A DNA stretch of 64,000 bases from Streptomyces sp. NBC_01381 (GTDB lineage Bacteria > Actinomycetota > Actinomycetes > Streptomycetales > Streptomycetaceae): NCBI RefSeq assembly GCF_026340305.1, contig NZ_JAPEPI010000002.1:2542001-2606000 (forward strand), written 5' to 3'. The notes under the pieces are model-generated. The model was given only the letters and a program-made list of their open reading frames with translations, did no database searches and was not told the origin of the DNA. Positions 35,429-46,028 of this stretch are shown here, piece after piece; the first letter of the stretch is position 1; every line of letters begins with the position of its first letter. The position numbers were made by a program, and so were the translations under genes.

Positions 35429-35442
35429 TAAGGTCACCCTTA
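35429..35442. promoter_or_regulatory. Probable iron box (DmdR1/IdeR type) upstream of the Fes-like esterase
   Basis: TAAGGTCACCCTTA is an imperfect palindrome (TAAGG/CCTTA) ending 21 bases before the ATG of the esterase. It resembles half of the Streptomyces iron-box consensus TTAGGTTAGGCTAACCTAA. Position and context with siderophore genes support iron-repressed expression. Confidence 0.6.
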
Positions 35443-35463
35443 TCGACTCCTGGAGGCCTCCCC

Positions 35464-36741
35464 ATGCCGCTGACCGCTCCCCCCGACGGGACCACCCGCC
35501 GGCCGCCCCGCATCGCCCGGCCGCGGCCCGTAGAGCGCGCGTCCAGTGCCTGGGTGGACCGGGCCGTGGAGCGGGGCGACTTCTGGGGAGCCGTACGGGC
35601 GGCGGGCGGGGCGCCGATCGTCGAGCCCGATCCGCAGGGCGATGCCGACCACCGGGTGGTCACCTTCCTGTGGCGGGGGAGCGAGGCGGCACGTGCAGTC
35701 CTCGTACTCCCGAACAAGATCGTTGATCCGCGTGACCTCGCGCGCAATCTGATGGAGCGCGTACCGGGCACCGACATCTGGCACTGGTCGATCCGGATGC
35801 GCGCCGACTGGCGGGCCACCTACACCCTCTGCGTGGACGAGGGCGAAGGGCCGCAAGGGCAAGGCGAGTACTGGGCCTGGCTGCGCGGCCGCCAGCAGGG
35901 CGACCCGCTGAACTCCCGGACCCTGGCCCGGCGTTGGGGCGGCGATCCGGTGTCGTACGTCGAGCTGCCGGGGGCCCCGCGCGGCGAGGACTGGCAGCGG
36001 CGCGATGGCGTCGCGCGCGGTACCGTCACCACCCACACCGTCCGCAGCGAGCTGCTCGGCAACGAGCGTCCCGTCCATGTGTACGAGCCGCCGGGCGGCG
36101 GGGACGACCTGCCCGTCCTCGTCCTGATGGACGGCGAGATGTGGCAGCCGGGCCTCGATGTCGCCGCGCTCCTGGACAACCTCATCGCGGACGGCCGCAT
36201 CCCGCCGCTGGTCGCCCTGCTTCCCGATTCCCTGGACTCGGACCTGCGCTGGGCCGAACTCGCCTGCAACGAACGCTTCGTGGGGTTCCTGGAGCGCGAA
36301 CTGCTGCCCTGGGCGGCGGGGCGCCTTCCGCTGACCGACGACCCGGCCCGCACCGTCGTCGCGGGCCAGAGCCTCGGCGGCCTCACCGCCGCCTATGCGG
36401 CCTTCGCGGCGCCGGGACGCTTCGGCCGGGTCCTTGCGCAGTCCGGGTCCTTCTGGTGGCCCGACGGCCCCGACCTCGATAGCTCCGAGTGGCTGACCGG
36501 CCGCATCGCCGCGAGCGAGAAGCTGCCCGTCCGGTTCTGGCTCTCGGCCGGTGAGCAGGAATGGGTGGCACTCCCCGCCCTGCGCAGGCTGCGCGACACC
36601 TTGCGGGAGAAGGGGTACGACGACGCCGTGTACCGCGAGTACAACGGCGGGCACGACTATCTCTGCTGGCGCACCGAGCTGGCGGACGGGCTCGTAGGCC
36701 TGCTGGGCGCTCAGGCGGCGACCGCGACCGCCGCCGCGTAG
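35464..36741 (+). CDS. fes: Enterochelin (ferric enterobactin) esterase, Fes family
   Basis: 425 residues. An N-terminal domain (about 40-190) with VTFLWRGSEAARAVLVLPNKI is typical of Fes and precedes an alpha/beta-hydrolase domain. The nucleophile motif is GQSLGG near residue 301, and the catalytic His lies in NGGHDYLCW near 397. Fes enzymes hydrolyse the Ser trilactone of ferric enterobactin in the cytoplasm to release iron. It faces the siderophore operon and overlaps the convergent PPTase gene by 31 bp. An iron box lies just upstream. The match between this enzyme and a Ser-specific EntF-like synthetase strengthens the enterobactin prediction. Confidence 0.9.
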   Translation: MPLTAPPDGTTRRPPRIARPRPVERASSAWVDRAVERGDFWGAVRAAGGAPIVEPDPQGDADHRVVTFLWRGSEAARAVLVLPNKIVDPRDLARNLMERVPGTDIWHWSIRMRADWRATYTLCVDEGEGPQGQGEYWAWLRGRQQGDPLNSRTLARRWGGDPVSYVELPGAPRGEDWQRRDGVARGTVTTHTVRSELLGNERPVHVYEPPGGGDDLPVLVLMDGEMWQPGLDVAALLDNLIADGRIPPLVALLPDSLDSDLRWAELACNERFVGFLERELLPWAAGRLPLTDDPARTVVAGQSLGGLTAAYAAFAAPGRFGRVLAQSGSFWWPDGPDLDSSEWLTGRIAASEKLPVRFWLSAGEQEWVALPALRRLRDTLREKGYDDAVYREYNGGHDYLCWRTELADGLVGLLGAQAATATAAA

Positions 36742-37331
36742 CCCTCGGGGACGGTCACGTCCGTCACCTGCCAGCCCGGCACCGGCGTGGGTACGGACCC
36801 GGTGCCCACCAGCAGTGCCGTCATCCCGTCACCGGCGAGACCCGCGCCCGTCCCCTTCAGGCACGCCTCCTTGCGGGTCCAGCAGCGGGCGAAGGCGAGC
36901 GGCCGCTCGGGGGCCGGGAGCGCGGCCAGTTGGGCCCGCTCCCAGGGGTGCAGGGCCGCCGCCACGTCGTCCACCACGCTCGCCGCGGGCAGCCGCTCGA
37001 TGTCGACGCCGACCGGACGGTCCGCGAAGGCGAGCAGGGCGAGGCCGCCCGTGTGCGACAGCGAGAAGTGCGGGCCCGCGCCCCCGGCCACGGCGGGACG
37101 GCCGTGCGGCCCGCCGCATCCGGGGCACGGCAGACGCACGAGCTCCACCGCCGCCGGTTCGACGGACAGATACGCGCCGAGCCTGCGCCGCAGCGCGGTG
37201 TGCGCCGCCACGTACACCGCACGGTCCGCGGGACGCCGCAACGCCGCCGCCCGGCGCCGCTCATCGGCATCGAGTACCGAGACGTCGATGTCGCAGAGCG
37301 GGGCCGGGCGTACGAGGTGGAGATCCGTCAC
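36711..37331 (-). CDS. 4'-phosphopantetheinyl transferase, Sfp/EntD type
   Basis: 206 residues from a GTG overlapping the MbtH stop. Signature motifs are visible: HFSLSHTGGLALLAF near residue 97, VGVDIE near 116 (Mg-binding Asp and Glu) and WTRKEACLKGTG near 160. It transfers phosphopantetheine from CoA to carrier domains. As last gene of the siderophore operon it would activate EntF and the aryl carrier protein; it may also serve the peptide island, which has no PPTase of its own. Confidence 0.92.
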   Translation of the reverse strand: MTDLHLVRPAPLCDIDVSVLDADERRRAAALRRPADRAVYVAAHTALRRRLGAYLSVEPAAVELVRLPCPGCGGPHGRPAVAGGAGPHFSLSHTGGLALLAFADRPVGVDIERLPAASVVDDVAAALHPWERAQLAALPAPERPLAFARCWTRKEACLKGTGAGLAGDGMTALLVGTGSVPTPVPGWQVTDVTVPEGYAAAVAVAA

Positions 37332-37525
37332 GCGGGCGGAGCCTGGAGATGGGCCACGCAACGGCCGTACGGCTCAGGGCCGTACACCGTCCGCCATCCC
37401 TCGGGAGCCGCGCGGAACGCCGGCCACAGGGAGTGCTCGCCGCGCGCGTTCTCCAGGACCAGATGCGTCGGCTCCGCGGCGTCGTCCGCGCCGGTCGGAT
37501 CGAAGGGTCCTGCTGTGATCGTCAT
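37328..37525 (-). CDS. MbtH-like protein (siderophore operon)
   Basis: 65 residues with reduced but recognisable family features: VLENARGEHSLWP, PEGWRTVYGPEPYGRCVAHL. Both ends overlap neighbouring genes by four bases (ATGA with EntF, GTGA with the PPTase). It is expected to assist the Ser-activating A domain of the EntF-like synthetase. It is shorter than usual at the C-terminus and lacks the DxRP motif seen in the other copy at 19030-19257. Confidence 0.9.
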   Translation of the reverse strand: MTITAGPFDPTGADDAAEPTHLVLENARGEHSLWPAFRAAPEGWRTVYGPEPYGRCVAHLQAPPA

Positions 37526-40500
37526 GCGTGGTCCAGCTCCTTGAGTCGGGTGGCGAGGACGGCGCAGATCTCGTCGAGACGCCGCGGCTGGGTCAACTCC
37601 GGGTGCAGACAGTCCACATCGTGGTTGTCGATCTCACCACTGACGTACGGCGCCCAGGCTTCGCGCGTCAGCCAGTCCTCGGCGCGCGGCGCGGACGCCG
37701 TGAAGAACAGCGCGTCGCCGTCGAAGGCCCGGTGGTCGTGCTCACGCATCAGCCGCGCGTTGTTGACCACGATGTCGATCACCGCGGTGAGAGTCCGGTC
37801 GGGAAGACCGGCCAGGGCGCTGCCCTCGCGGTGCAGCGTCGCCAGGACGTCTTCGCGGGTCAGCTCGCCTGTCCGGTCGTAACCGGCCATCCGCAGCAGC
37901 GCCGTCAGGGCGTCCGCCTCGGCCGGGATCGCCGAGTCGCGCCACTGGTCCGACGGGTAGGCGTCGAGCAGTGCGAGCAACTCGACCTGCTCGCCCGCCT
38001 CTTGGAGGAGTACGGCGACGGTGTGCGCGAGGACGCCGCCGACCGACCAGCCGAGCAGCCGGTAGGGGCCGTGCGGCTGTGCGCCGCGCAGGGCGTCCAC
38101 GTACTCGGCCGCCATGTCCTCCATCGAGGACGGGAGTTGCCCCTCGCCGTGCAGACCGTGCGCCTGCAGCCCGTACACCGGCTGCCCCGGGTCGAGCCGC
38201 GAGAGGAGACCCGAGTAGCACCAGCTGATGCCGCCCGCGGGGTGGAACGCGAACAGCGGGGTGCGGTCGCCGCCCGCGCGCAGCGGGAGCAGCACGTCCA
38301 GGGCGTGATCGGCCTCGCCACGGTCCGCGTCCAGGTGGGCGGCGAGCGCCGCCGGGGTCTGCGCCTGGAAGAGCGTGCCGATGGTGAGCTCCGCGCCCAG
38401 CGTGTCACGGACCCTGGCGACGAGCCGGGCCGCGAGCAGCGAGGTGCCGCCGAGGTCGAAGAACGCGTCGTCCACGCCCAGTTGGGGCACGCCGAGGATC
38501 TCGGCGAAGAGCCGGGTGAGGGTCTCCTCGCGGTGGCCGCTGGGCACCCGGCCGCCGTCGGCCGACCCCTCGAAGGAAGGGGCGGGCAGCGCGCGCCGGT
38601 CCAGCTTGCCGTTCGGGCTGAGCGGGAAGTCGTCCAGGACCACGATCGCGCCCGGAACCATGTAGTCCGGCAGCGTCCGGGCGAGACGGGTGCGCAGCGC
38701 CTCGGGGTCCGGGGCCCCCGCCCCGTCGGCCGTGACGTACCCGACGAGCCGCTGGTCGCCCGGACGGTCCTCGCGGACCAGGACGCTGGCCGCGCTCACC
38801 GCCGGATCGCCGGCCAACTCGGCCTCGATCTCGCCCAGTTCGATGCGCAGGCCGCGCAGCTTCACCTGGTGGTCGGTGCGGCCCAGGTACTCGATCTCGC
38901 CGTGTTCCGTCCAGCGCGCCAGGTCGCCCGTGCGGTACATCCGGGTGCCGGACGGGCCGTAGGGGTCGGCGACGAAACGGGACGCGGTCAGCTCGGGGCG
39001 TCCCAGGTACTCGATCGCCAGCTGGGTGCCGGCGAGGAACAACTCGCCCTGCACGCCGGGCGGGCACGGCTGGAGCGCCGCGTCCAGGACGTACAGACGG
39101 GTGTTCCAGACGGGCTTGCCGATCGGGACGGGGCCCGTCGCGGCGGTCGCGCACGGGTGGTACGTCACATCGACGGCCGCCTCGGTCGGACCGTACAGAT
39201 TGTGCAGCGGTACGCCGTCCAGGACGCGCCCGAAGTCGCGGACCGTCTCGCGCGGCAGCGCCTCGCCGCTGCAGAAGACGTGCCGCAGGCCCGAGCAGTC
39301 CGCCGCGGCGGGCTCGGCCAGGAACACCTGGAGCATCGACGGCACGAAGTGGCAGACGGTGACGGCCTGTTCGCGGATGACGCGGGCCAGATACGCCGGA
39401 TCCTTGTGACCGCCCGGGTCGGCGACGACCAGCGTCGCGCCGACCCGCAGCGCCCAGAAGAACTCCCACACCGACACGTCGAATCCGGACGGCGTCTTCT
39501 GCAACACCCGGTCACCGGGGGCGAGTTCGTACTCGTGCTGCATCCAGCGCAGCCGGTTGTCGATCGCCGAGTGCGGCACGACGACGCCCTTGGGGCGGCC
39601 CGTCGAACCGGAGGTGTAGATGACGTACGCCGGGTGGTGCGGGGTGAGCGCGCGCGGCGGGTCGTAGCTCCCGTACGGCGTCGTGTCCAGGCGGTCGAGG
39701 GCGACGAGCGGGATGCCCGACGCGGGCACCCGGTCCGCGCGGTCCGCGATCACGCAGGCCGGATCGGCGTCGCCCAGCATGTACGCGAGGCGGTCCGCCG
39801 GATAGTCCGGGTCCAGCGGGAGATAGGCGCCGCCCGCCTTGAGCACGGCGAGGAGCGTGACCACCAGGTCGAGGGAGCGGGGCACCGCCACCGCGGCGAG
39901 GGCGCCCGGCCGTACGCCGATCTCGATCAGATGGTGGGCGAGCCGGTTCGCGCGGGCGTTCAGCTCGGCGTACGTCAGCTCCTTGTCGCCGAAGACGAGG
40001 GCCGTGGCGTCCGGGGTGCGGACCGTCTGGGCCTCGATCGGGCCGATCAGCGTGGTGGGCGGCACCGGGTGCGCGGTGGCGTTGAACTCCTCGATGACAA
40101 GGGCGAGTTCGGAGCGGCGCGCGATGGTGTGCTCGGCGAGCGCGGCATGCGGCTCGGCCTGCGAGAGGCGCTCCAGGAGCTCCATGAACCGCGCCTGGTG
40201 CACGCCGAGTTCGTCCGGCTCGTACAGGGCCGGATTGCCGTCGTAGTCGATGCGCAGGCCGCTGCCGTCCGCGCGGTCGTAGATGTTGACCGTGAGGTCG
40301 TCGACCGGCCCCGCCGACAGGTTGTGGGCGTCGGTGCGGGCACCCGCGAAGGTCAGGCCGTAGTCGAACGGCATCACGTTGACCAGGGGCCCGACCAGCG
40401 AGCGGCCGTCGCCCAGGAGGCCCAGGTCGCGGCGGATGTCCTCGTAGCGGTAGCGCTGGTGGCGGCGGGCGGCGCGGATGCCGAGCACCACCTGCCGGGT

Positions 40501-41406
40501 CAGCTCGGCGAACGTCGCCTGCGGGGTGACGGTGAGCCGCAGCGGCAGCACGTTCATCACCATGCCGGGCACGCGGAGCGCCACCGAACCCATCCGGCCC
40601 ATCATCGGCAGACCGAGCACCACCTCGGCGGAGCCGGTGGCCCGCGAGACGTACAGCGCCTGCGCGGCGACGAGCACCTCCGGCCAGGTCGCCCGCATCG
40701 AGGTCGCCGACTCCCGCAGCCGCGACGTCGCTTCGGGGGAGAGGTGGGCGGTGCGGCGGTGGAAGGTGCGGGAGGGCAGGGCGGTGCGCCCGGCCAGGTT
40801 CGGCGCGTCGGGGCGGTCGCAGAAGGCCTCGCCCCAGTGCCTGCGGTCCTTGTCGTACGTCTCGGAAGCGCGGTAGGCGGTGTCCTCGTCGACCAGGTCG
40901 GCGAGCCGCCCGAAGGGACTGTCGGCCGGGGTCTCGCCCGCGGCGAGCGCGGTGTAGACGTCGGCGGTGCGGCGGGCGAGGAGCGAGTAGCCGAAGCCGT
41001 CCATCACGATGTGGTGCACCCGCTGGTACCACAGCCACCGCTCGTCGCCCACGCGGAACAGCGCGTGCGCGAACAGCGGCCCCGCCGCCAGGTCGAACGG
41101 CGTGGCGAGGTCCTCGCGCATCCACGCCCGCGCCTCGGCGTCCGGGTCCGCGGCGGCGCGCAGATCGCGCACCTTCAGCGGCAGCGTGGGGTCGGTGACC
41201 TCCAACTGGCTCGGCCCTTCGGCCCCTTCGATGATCCGTACGCGCAGGGCGTCGGCCTCGGAGACGACCTGCCGCAGCGCGTCCGCGAACACGGACGGGT
41301 CGATCGGCCCGTGGATCTCCAGGCACTCGGCGGTGTTCTGGGCCGGGCTCCCGGGGTCGAGGGCCTGGGCGAACCACATGCCCGACTGGGCAGCGGTGAG
41401 CCTCAT
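37522..41406 (-). CDS. entF: EntF-like synthetase, C-A(Ser)-PCP-TE
   Basis: 1294 residues, almost the same length as E. coli EntF. The condensation domain has HHIVMDG near residue 132. The A domain has YTSGSTGRPKG near 600 and pocket residues D-V-W-H-F-S-L-V-D, identical to the known Ser code of EntF. The carrier motif LGGTSLL is near 988 and the thioesterase motif GWSVGG near 1120. It would condense DHB from the aryl carrier with Ser, trimerise and cyclise to enterobactin. There is only one module, unlike the two-module synthetases of griseobactin-type siderophores. Translationally coupled (ATGA) to the aryl carrier gene before it and MbtH after it. Confidence 0.94.
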   Translation of the reverse strand: MRLTAAQSGMWFAQALDPGSPAQNTAECLEIHGPIDPSVFADALRQVVSEADALRVRIIEGAEGPSQLEVTDPTLPLKVRDLRAAADPDAEARAWMREDLATPFDLAAGPLFAHALFRVGDERWLWYQRVHHIVMDGFGYSLLARRTADVYTALAAGETPADSPFGRLADLVDEDTAYRASETYDKDRRHWGEAFCDRPDAPNLAGRTALPSRTFHRRTAHLSPEATSRLRESATSMRATWPEVLVAAQALYVSRATGSAEVVLGLPMMGRMGSVALRVPGMVMNVLPLRLTVTPQATFAELTRQVVLGIRAARRHQRYRYEDIRRDLGLLGDGRSLVGPLVNVMPFDYGLTFAGARTDAHNLSAGPVDDLTVNIYDRADGSGLRIDYDGNPALYEPDELGVHQARFMELLERLSQAEPHAALAEHTIARRSELALVIEEFNATAHPVPPTTLIGPIEAQTVRTPDATALVFGDKELTYAELNARANRLAHHLIEIGVRPGALAAVAVPRSLDLVVTLLAVLKAGGAYLPLDPDYPADRLAYMLGDADPACVIADRADRVPASGIPLVALDRLDTTPYGSYDPPRALTPHHPAYVIYTSGSTGRPKGVVVPHSAIDNRLRWMQHEYELAPGDRVLQKTPSGFDVSVWEFFWALRVGATLVVADPGGHKDPAYLARVIREQAVTVCHFVPSMLQVFLAEPAAADCSGLRHVFCSGEALPRETVRDFGRVLDGVPLHNLYGPTEAAVDVTYHPCATAATGPVPIGKPVWNTRLYVLDAALQPCPPGVQGELFLAGTQLAIEYLGRPELTASRFVADPYGPSGTRMYRTGDLARWTEHGEIEYLGRTDHQVKLRGLRIELGEIEAELAGDPAVSAASVLVREDRPGDQRLVGYVTADGAGAPDPEALRTRLARTLPDYMVPGAIVVLDDFPLSPNGKLDRRALPAPSFEGSADGGRVPSGHREETLTRLFAEILGVPQLGVDDAFFDLGGTSLLAARLVARVRDTLGAELTIGTLFQAQTPAALAAHLDADRGEADHALDVLLPLRAGGDRTPLFAFHPAGGISWCYSGLLSRLDPGQPVYGLQAHGLHGEGQLPSSMEDMAAEYVDALRGAQPHGPYRLLGWSVGGVLAHTVAVLLQEAGEQVELLALLDAYPSDQWRDSAIPAEADALTALLRMAGYDRTGELTREDVLATLHREGSALAGLPDRTLTAVIDIVVNNARLMREHDHRAFDGDALFFTASAPRAEDWLTREAWAPYVSGEIDNHDVDCLHPELTQPRRLDEICAVLATRLKELDHA

Positions 41407-41633
41407 GCGGAGGCTCCCAGAATCGGCGCCCAGGCCTCGATGGCGGGCTGCTCGGCCAGGTCGACGAAGGTGGCGGTGATCTCGTGCTCCCGGCGCCAGC
41501 GCTCGATGAGCGCCATGATGCGTACGGAGTCGAGGCCGTAGTCGACCAGGTTCTCGTCGACGGGAATGTCGGCCGGGTCCTCGCCGAGCACGTCCGCGAC
41601 GTCCGCCCGGATGATTTCCACGCTGAGCGCCAT
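41403..41633 (-). CDS. Free-standing aryl carrier protein
   Basis: 76 residues. The phosphopantetheine site is LVDYGLDSVRIM, with Ser near residue 36, in the D-S form typical of aryl carrier domains of EntB/DhbB. In those proteins this domain is fused to isochorismatase; here it is a separate gene starting one base after the stop of the isochorismatase. It would carry DHB, loaded by the adjacent DHB-AMP ligase. Confidence 0.9.
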   Translation of the reverse strand: MALSVEIIRADVADVLGEDPADIPVDENLVDYGLDSVRIMALIERWRREHEITATFVDLAEQPAIEAWAPILGASA

Positions 41634-41634
41634 G

Positions 41635-42267
41635 TCAGATCCCCTTCAGAACCGCGTCGGTGGTGGTGACGACCGCGCAGCGGCCCGCCGCGTAGCGCAG
41701 CGCCATGTCGTGGTCCTCGCGGGAGAAGTCGGCGACGGCGTCGGCCACGACGAACGCCTGCACGTCACGCATCCACGCGTCGCACGCCGTCATCAGGACG
41801 CCGATGTGCGCGTACACGCCGACGATCACGATCTGGTCCCGGCCCGCATCGCGCATCCGCTCCTCGAGGTCGGTACGGACGTACGCGCTGTACTTCCACT
41901 TCGTGATCACCGTGTCGCCGGGCTCCGGCGCGACCGGACCCGCGATCGCCTTCGCGTGCTCGTCGTCCGGCAGGCCAGGGCCCCAGAAGTCCTGCTGGAG
42001 ACCGCGCTCTTCGGGGGACTGGCCGCCCGGCTGGGCCGAGTACAGGACCGGCATGCCGGCCGCGCGCGCCGCCTTCGCCAACTCGCCCACGTTGGCGAGG
42101 AGTTCGGTGGTCGGCGAGGTGTCGGGGGTGTACGCGGTCAGGAAGTGGTTCTGCAGGTCGTGGACGAGCAGCACCGCCCGCCGCGGGTCGACGTTCCACG
42201 CGACGCGGTTGTCGGGCAGTTCTTCGGGTGCGGGCATCGGGTACGGCGTGACGGCAGGGAGCGCCAT
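41635..42267 (-). CDS. dhbB: Isochorismatase (EntB/DhbB N-terminal domain only)
   Basis: 210 residues. The sequence matches the hydrolase domain of EntB and DhbB: AVLLVHDLQNHFLTAY (catalytic Asp), VITKWKYSAY (catalytic Lys) and VGVYAHIGVLMTACDAW. It converts isochorismate to 2,3-dihydro-2,3-dihydroxybenzoate. The usual C-terminal aryl carrier domain is missing and is supplied by the next gene. ATG 42267 is the only sensible start; 51 bp separate it from the DHB-AMP ligase stop. Confidence 0.93.
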   Translation of the reverse strand: MALPAVTPYPMPAPEELPDNRVAWNVDPRRAVLLVHDLQNHFLTAYTPDTSPTTELLANVGELAKAARAAGMPVLYSAQPGGQSPEERGLQQDFWGPGLPDDEHAKAIAGPVAPEPGDTVITKWKYSAYVRTDLEERMRDAGRDQIVIVGVYAHIGVLMTACDAWMRDVQAFVVADAVADFSREDHDMALRYAAGRCAVVTTTDAVLKGI

Positions 42268-42318
42268 GGTCGGTGGCCTTTCGGTGAAGCTCAGGAATGC
42301 GGGAGGAACGGGTGCTGC

Positions 42319-43952
<1,634 letters not shown>

Positions 43953-43956
<4 letters not shown>

Positions 43957-45173
43957 CGGTCGACCCCCACCGCGTCCAGGAACGTACGGAACTTGGCGCC
44001 CGTCTCGGCCCGTTCGGCCTCGGGCGAGGAGTCGGCGACGACGCCCGCGCCCGCGAAGAGCCGCAGCCGGCCGCTGCCGTTCTCCCGCTCATCGGCCTCC
44101 GCGCAGCGGATCGTGACGACCCACTCGCCGTCGCCCTGCGCGTCGCTCCATCCGACCATGCCGGTGTAGTGACCGCGGTCGAAAGGCTCCAACTCGCCGA
44201 TCACGCCACGGGCGTGGCCGGTCGGGGTGCCGCAGACGGCCGGGGTCGGGTGCAGGGCGCACGCGAGGTCCAGGGCGGAGGTGGCCGGGTCGGCGAGCTC
44301 ACCGGTGACGGTCGTCGACAGGTGCCACATCGTCGCCGTGCGGACCAGCGTGGGCCGCTCGGGGACGTCGAGGTCGGTGCAGAACGGGGCGAGGGCCTTG
44401 TGCACGGCGTCCACGACGACCGCGTGCTCGTGCAGGTCCTTCGCCGATTCGAGCAGGGCGGCCGCCCGGCGCACGTCCTCGGCGAGATCGGCCGAGCGCG
44501 GCGTCGAACCCGCGAGGGGGTTGGCGGTCAGCCGGTCGCCGTGCCGGGAGACGAGGAGCTCGGGGCTCGCGCCGAGGAGGGTGCGGCCGGGGCCGCTCGG
44601 CACGGCGAAGGAGTATCCGTGCGGGTCGCGGCGGGCCAGGCGCTGCAGCATCGCGGGCAGGTCGAGCGGGCCCTCGGTGTCGAGCTGCAGGGTGCGGGCG
44701 AGCACGACCTTGTCGAACTCGCCGCTCTTCATGCGCCGTACGGCGGCCTCCACCGAGGCGGCGTACTCCTCGCCCGAAGGGACCTCGCGCACCTGCCAGC
44801 CGCCGGCCGTGGCGGGCGGCGGGGTGGGCAGGGCGACGAGCGGATCGGTGCGCAGGGCGGGCGCCCAGCGGACCGCTTCGGGCACGCTGAGCACGGCGGG
44901 CGCGGCGGGGTCGAAGGGGATGGAGCCCACCACGACCGGGGCCTGATTGCCCGCGCGCCGCTGCGCCTGCAGCGTTGCGGCGACCCGCTCGGTCAACGGC
45001 CGCTCGTCGTGCGGGACTTCGGCGGCCGAGCCGTGGGCGAGGAGGGTACGGGTGGGCGACGCGAAGAACCGGGTGTCGCCCGGCTGGTAGGCGTCGAGCA
45101 GTGCGGTGGCCGCGCCGACGGCCCCGGGGGTGTGGGGGGCGGCGAGCGCTACCGCGTCATGGGCGGGTGTCAC
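43953..45173 (-). CDS. dhbC: Isochorismate synthase
   Basis: 406 residues. Chorismate-binding motifs are present: FDKVVLAR near 156, LLGASPELLVS near 200, HPTPAVCGTP near 310 and GDGEWVVTIRCAE near 350. It converts chorismate to isochorismate, the first committed step to DHB. GTG 45173 has AGGAG six bases upstream. A gap of 69 bp to the dehydrogenase gene holds short direct repeats but no clear promoter. Confidence 0.94.
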
Positions 45174-45182
45174 GGGTGACTC

Positions 45183-45222
45183 CTCGTCAAGTCTCGTCAG
45201 TCTCGTGAAAGTCTCGTCAAGT
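45183..45222. repeat. Short tandem-like repeats of GTCTCGTCA between dhbA and dhbC
   Basis: The segment has four imperfect copies of (A)GTCTCGTCA/G in 40 bases. It lies in the 69-bp gap inside the siderophore operon. No stable hairpin is obvious. It may be a scar of replication slippage or influence translation of dhbC. Confidence 0.55.
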
Positions 45223-45242
45223 AAGGGAGGGCGGCGCGGCGT

Positions 45243-46028
45243 TCAGGCGCGCAGGGTGGCGCCGCCGTCCACGTACAGGTCGTGCAAAGTGATGTGCCGG
45301 GCCCGGTCGGAGACCAGGAAGGCGACGGCGTCGGCGATGTCGGCGGGGTCCGCGATCCGGCCGAGCGGAATGCCGACCCGGTAGGAGGCGGAGTCGCCGT
45401 TGATGACACGCTCGGCGGCCTCGGCGTGGTCGTCCGTCCACAGCTGCCGCTGCATGTCGGTGTCGGTGGAGCCGGGCGACACGACGTTGCAGCGCACGCC
45501 GTCGCGGGCGACTTCGAGGCCGAGGCATTTGGTGAACATGGTGGCCGCCGCCTTCGACGCGGCGTACGCGGCCATCTGGGTGCGGGGCACCCCGGCCGCG
45601 TTCGAGCCCACCGTCACGATGGAGCCCTTGCCCCGTGCGGTCATCCGGCGGGCCGCGGCGCGCGCCGTGTGGAAGACGCCGTTCGTGTTGACCGCGAAGG
45701 TCTCGGCCCAGTCGGCGTCGGAGAGTTCGACGACCGGGGCGGGCCGCAGGACGCCCGCCACATTGACGAGGATGTCCAACGGCCCTGCCGTGTGCTCGAC
45801 TTCGTCGACGGCCGCGTCCACGGCGGCCGCGTCGGTGACATCGAGGACGAGGCCGGTGATGCCCGAGCCCGATTCCTGCAGCTTGACGTCGGGCGACCGG
45901 TCGGCGGCCACGACCCGCGCGCCGCGTTCGGCGAGCGCGCGGGCCACGGCCTTGCCGATGCCCCGGTTCGCGCCGGTGACAAGGGCGACCCGGCCGGAAA
46001 GCTCCGACTCCGCTATGCCGGAGGTCAC
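45243..46028 (-). CDS. dhbA: 2,3-dihydro-2,3-dihydroxybenzoate dehydrogenase
   Basis: 261 residues, a classical short-chain dehydrogenase. TGANRGIG near residue 19 binds NAD, NVAGVLRP follows at about 90, and the catalytic Tyr-Lys is YAASK near 154. It oxidises 2,3-dihydro-DHB to DHB. The GTG start overlaps the stop of the binding-protein gene (GTGA). Although SDRs are generic, position next to dhbC, dhbE and dhbB makes the assignment firm. Confidence 0.93.
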   Translation of the reverse strand: MTSGIAESELSGRVALVTGANRGIGKAVARALAERGARVVAADRSPDVKLQESGSGITGLVLDVTDAAAVDAAVDEVEHTAGPLDILVNVAGVLRPAPVVELSDADWAETFAVNTNGVFHTARAAARRMTARGKGSIVTVGSNAAGVPRTQMAAYAASKAAATMFTKCLGLEVARDGVRCNVVSPGSTDTDMQRQLWTDDHAEAAERVINGDSASYRVGIPLGRIADPADIADAVAFLVSDRARHITLHDLYVDGGATLRA

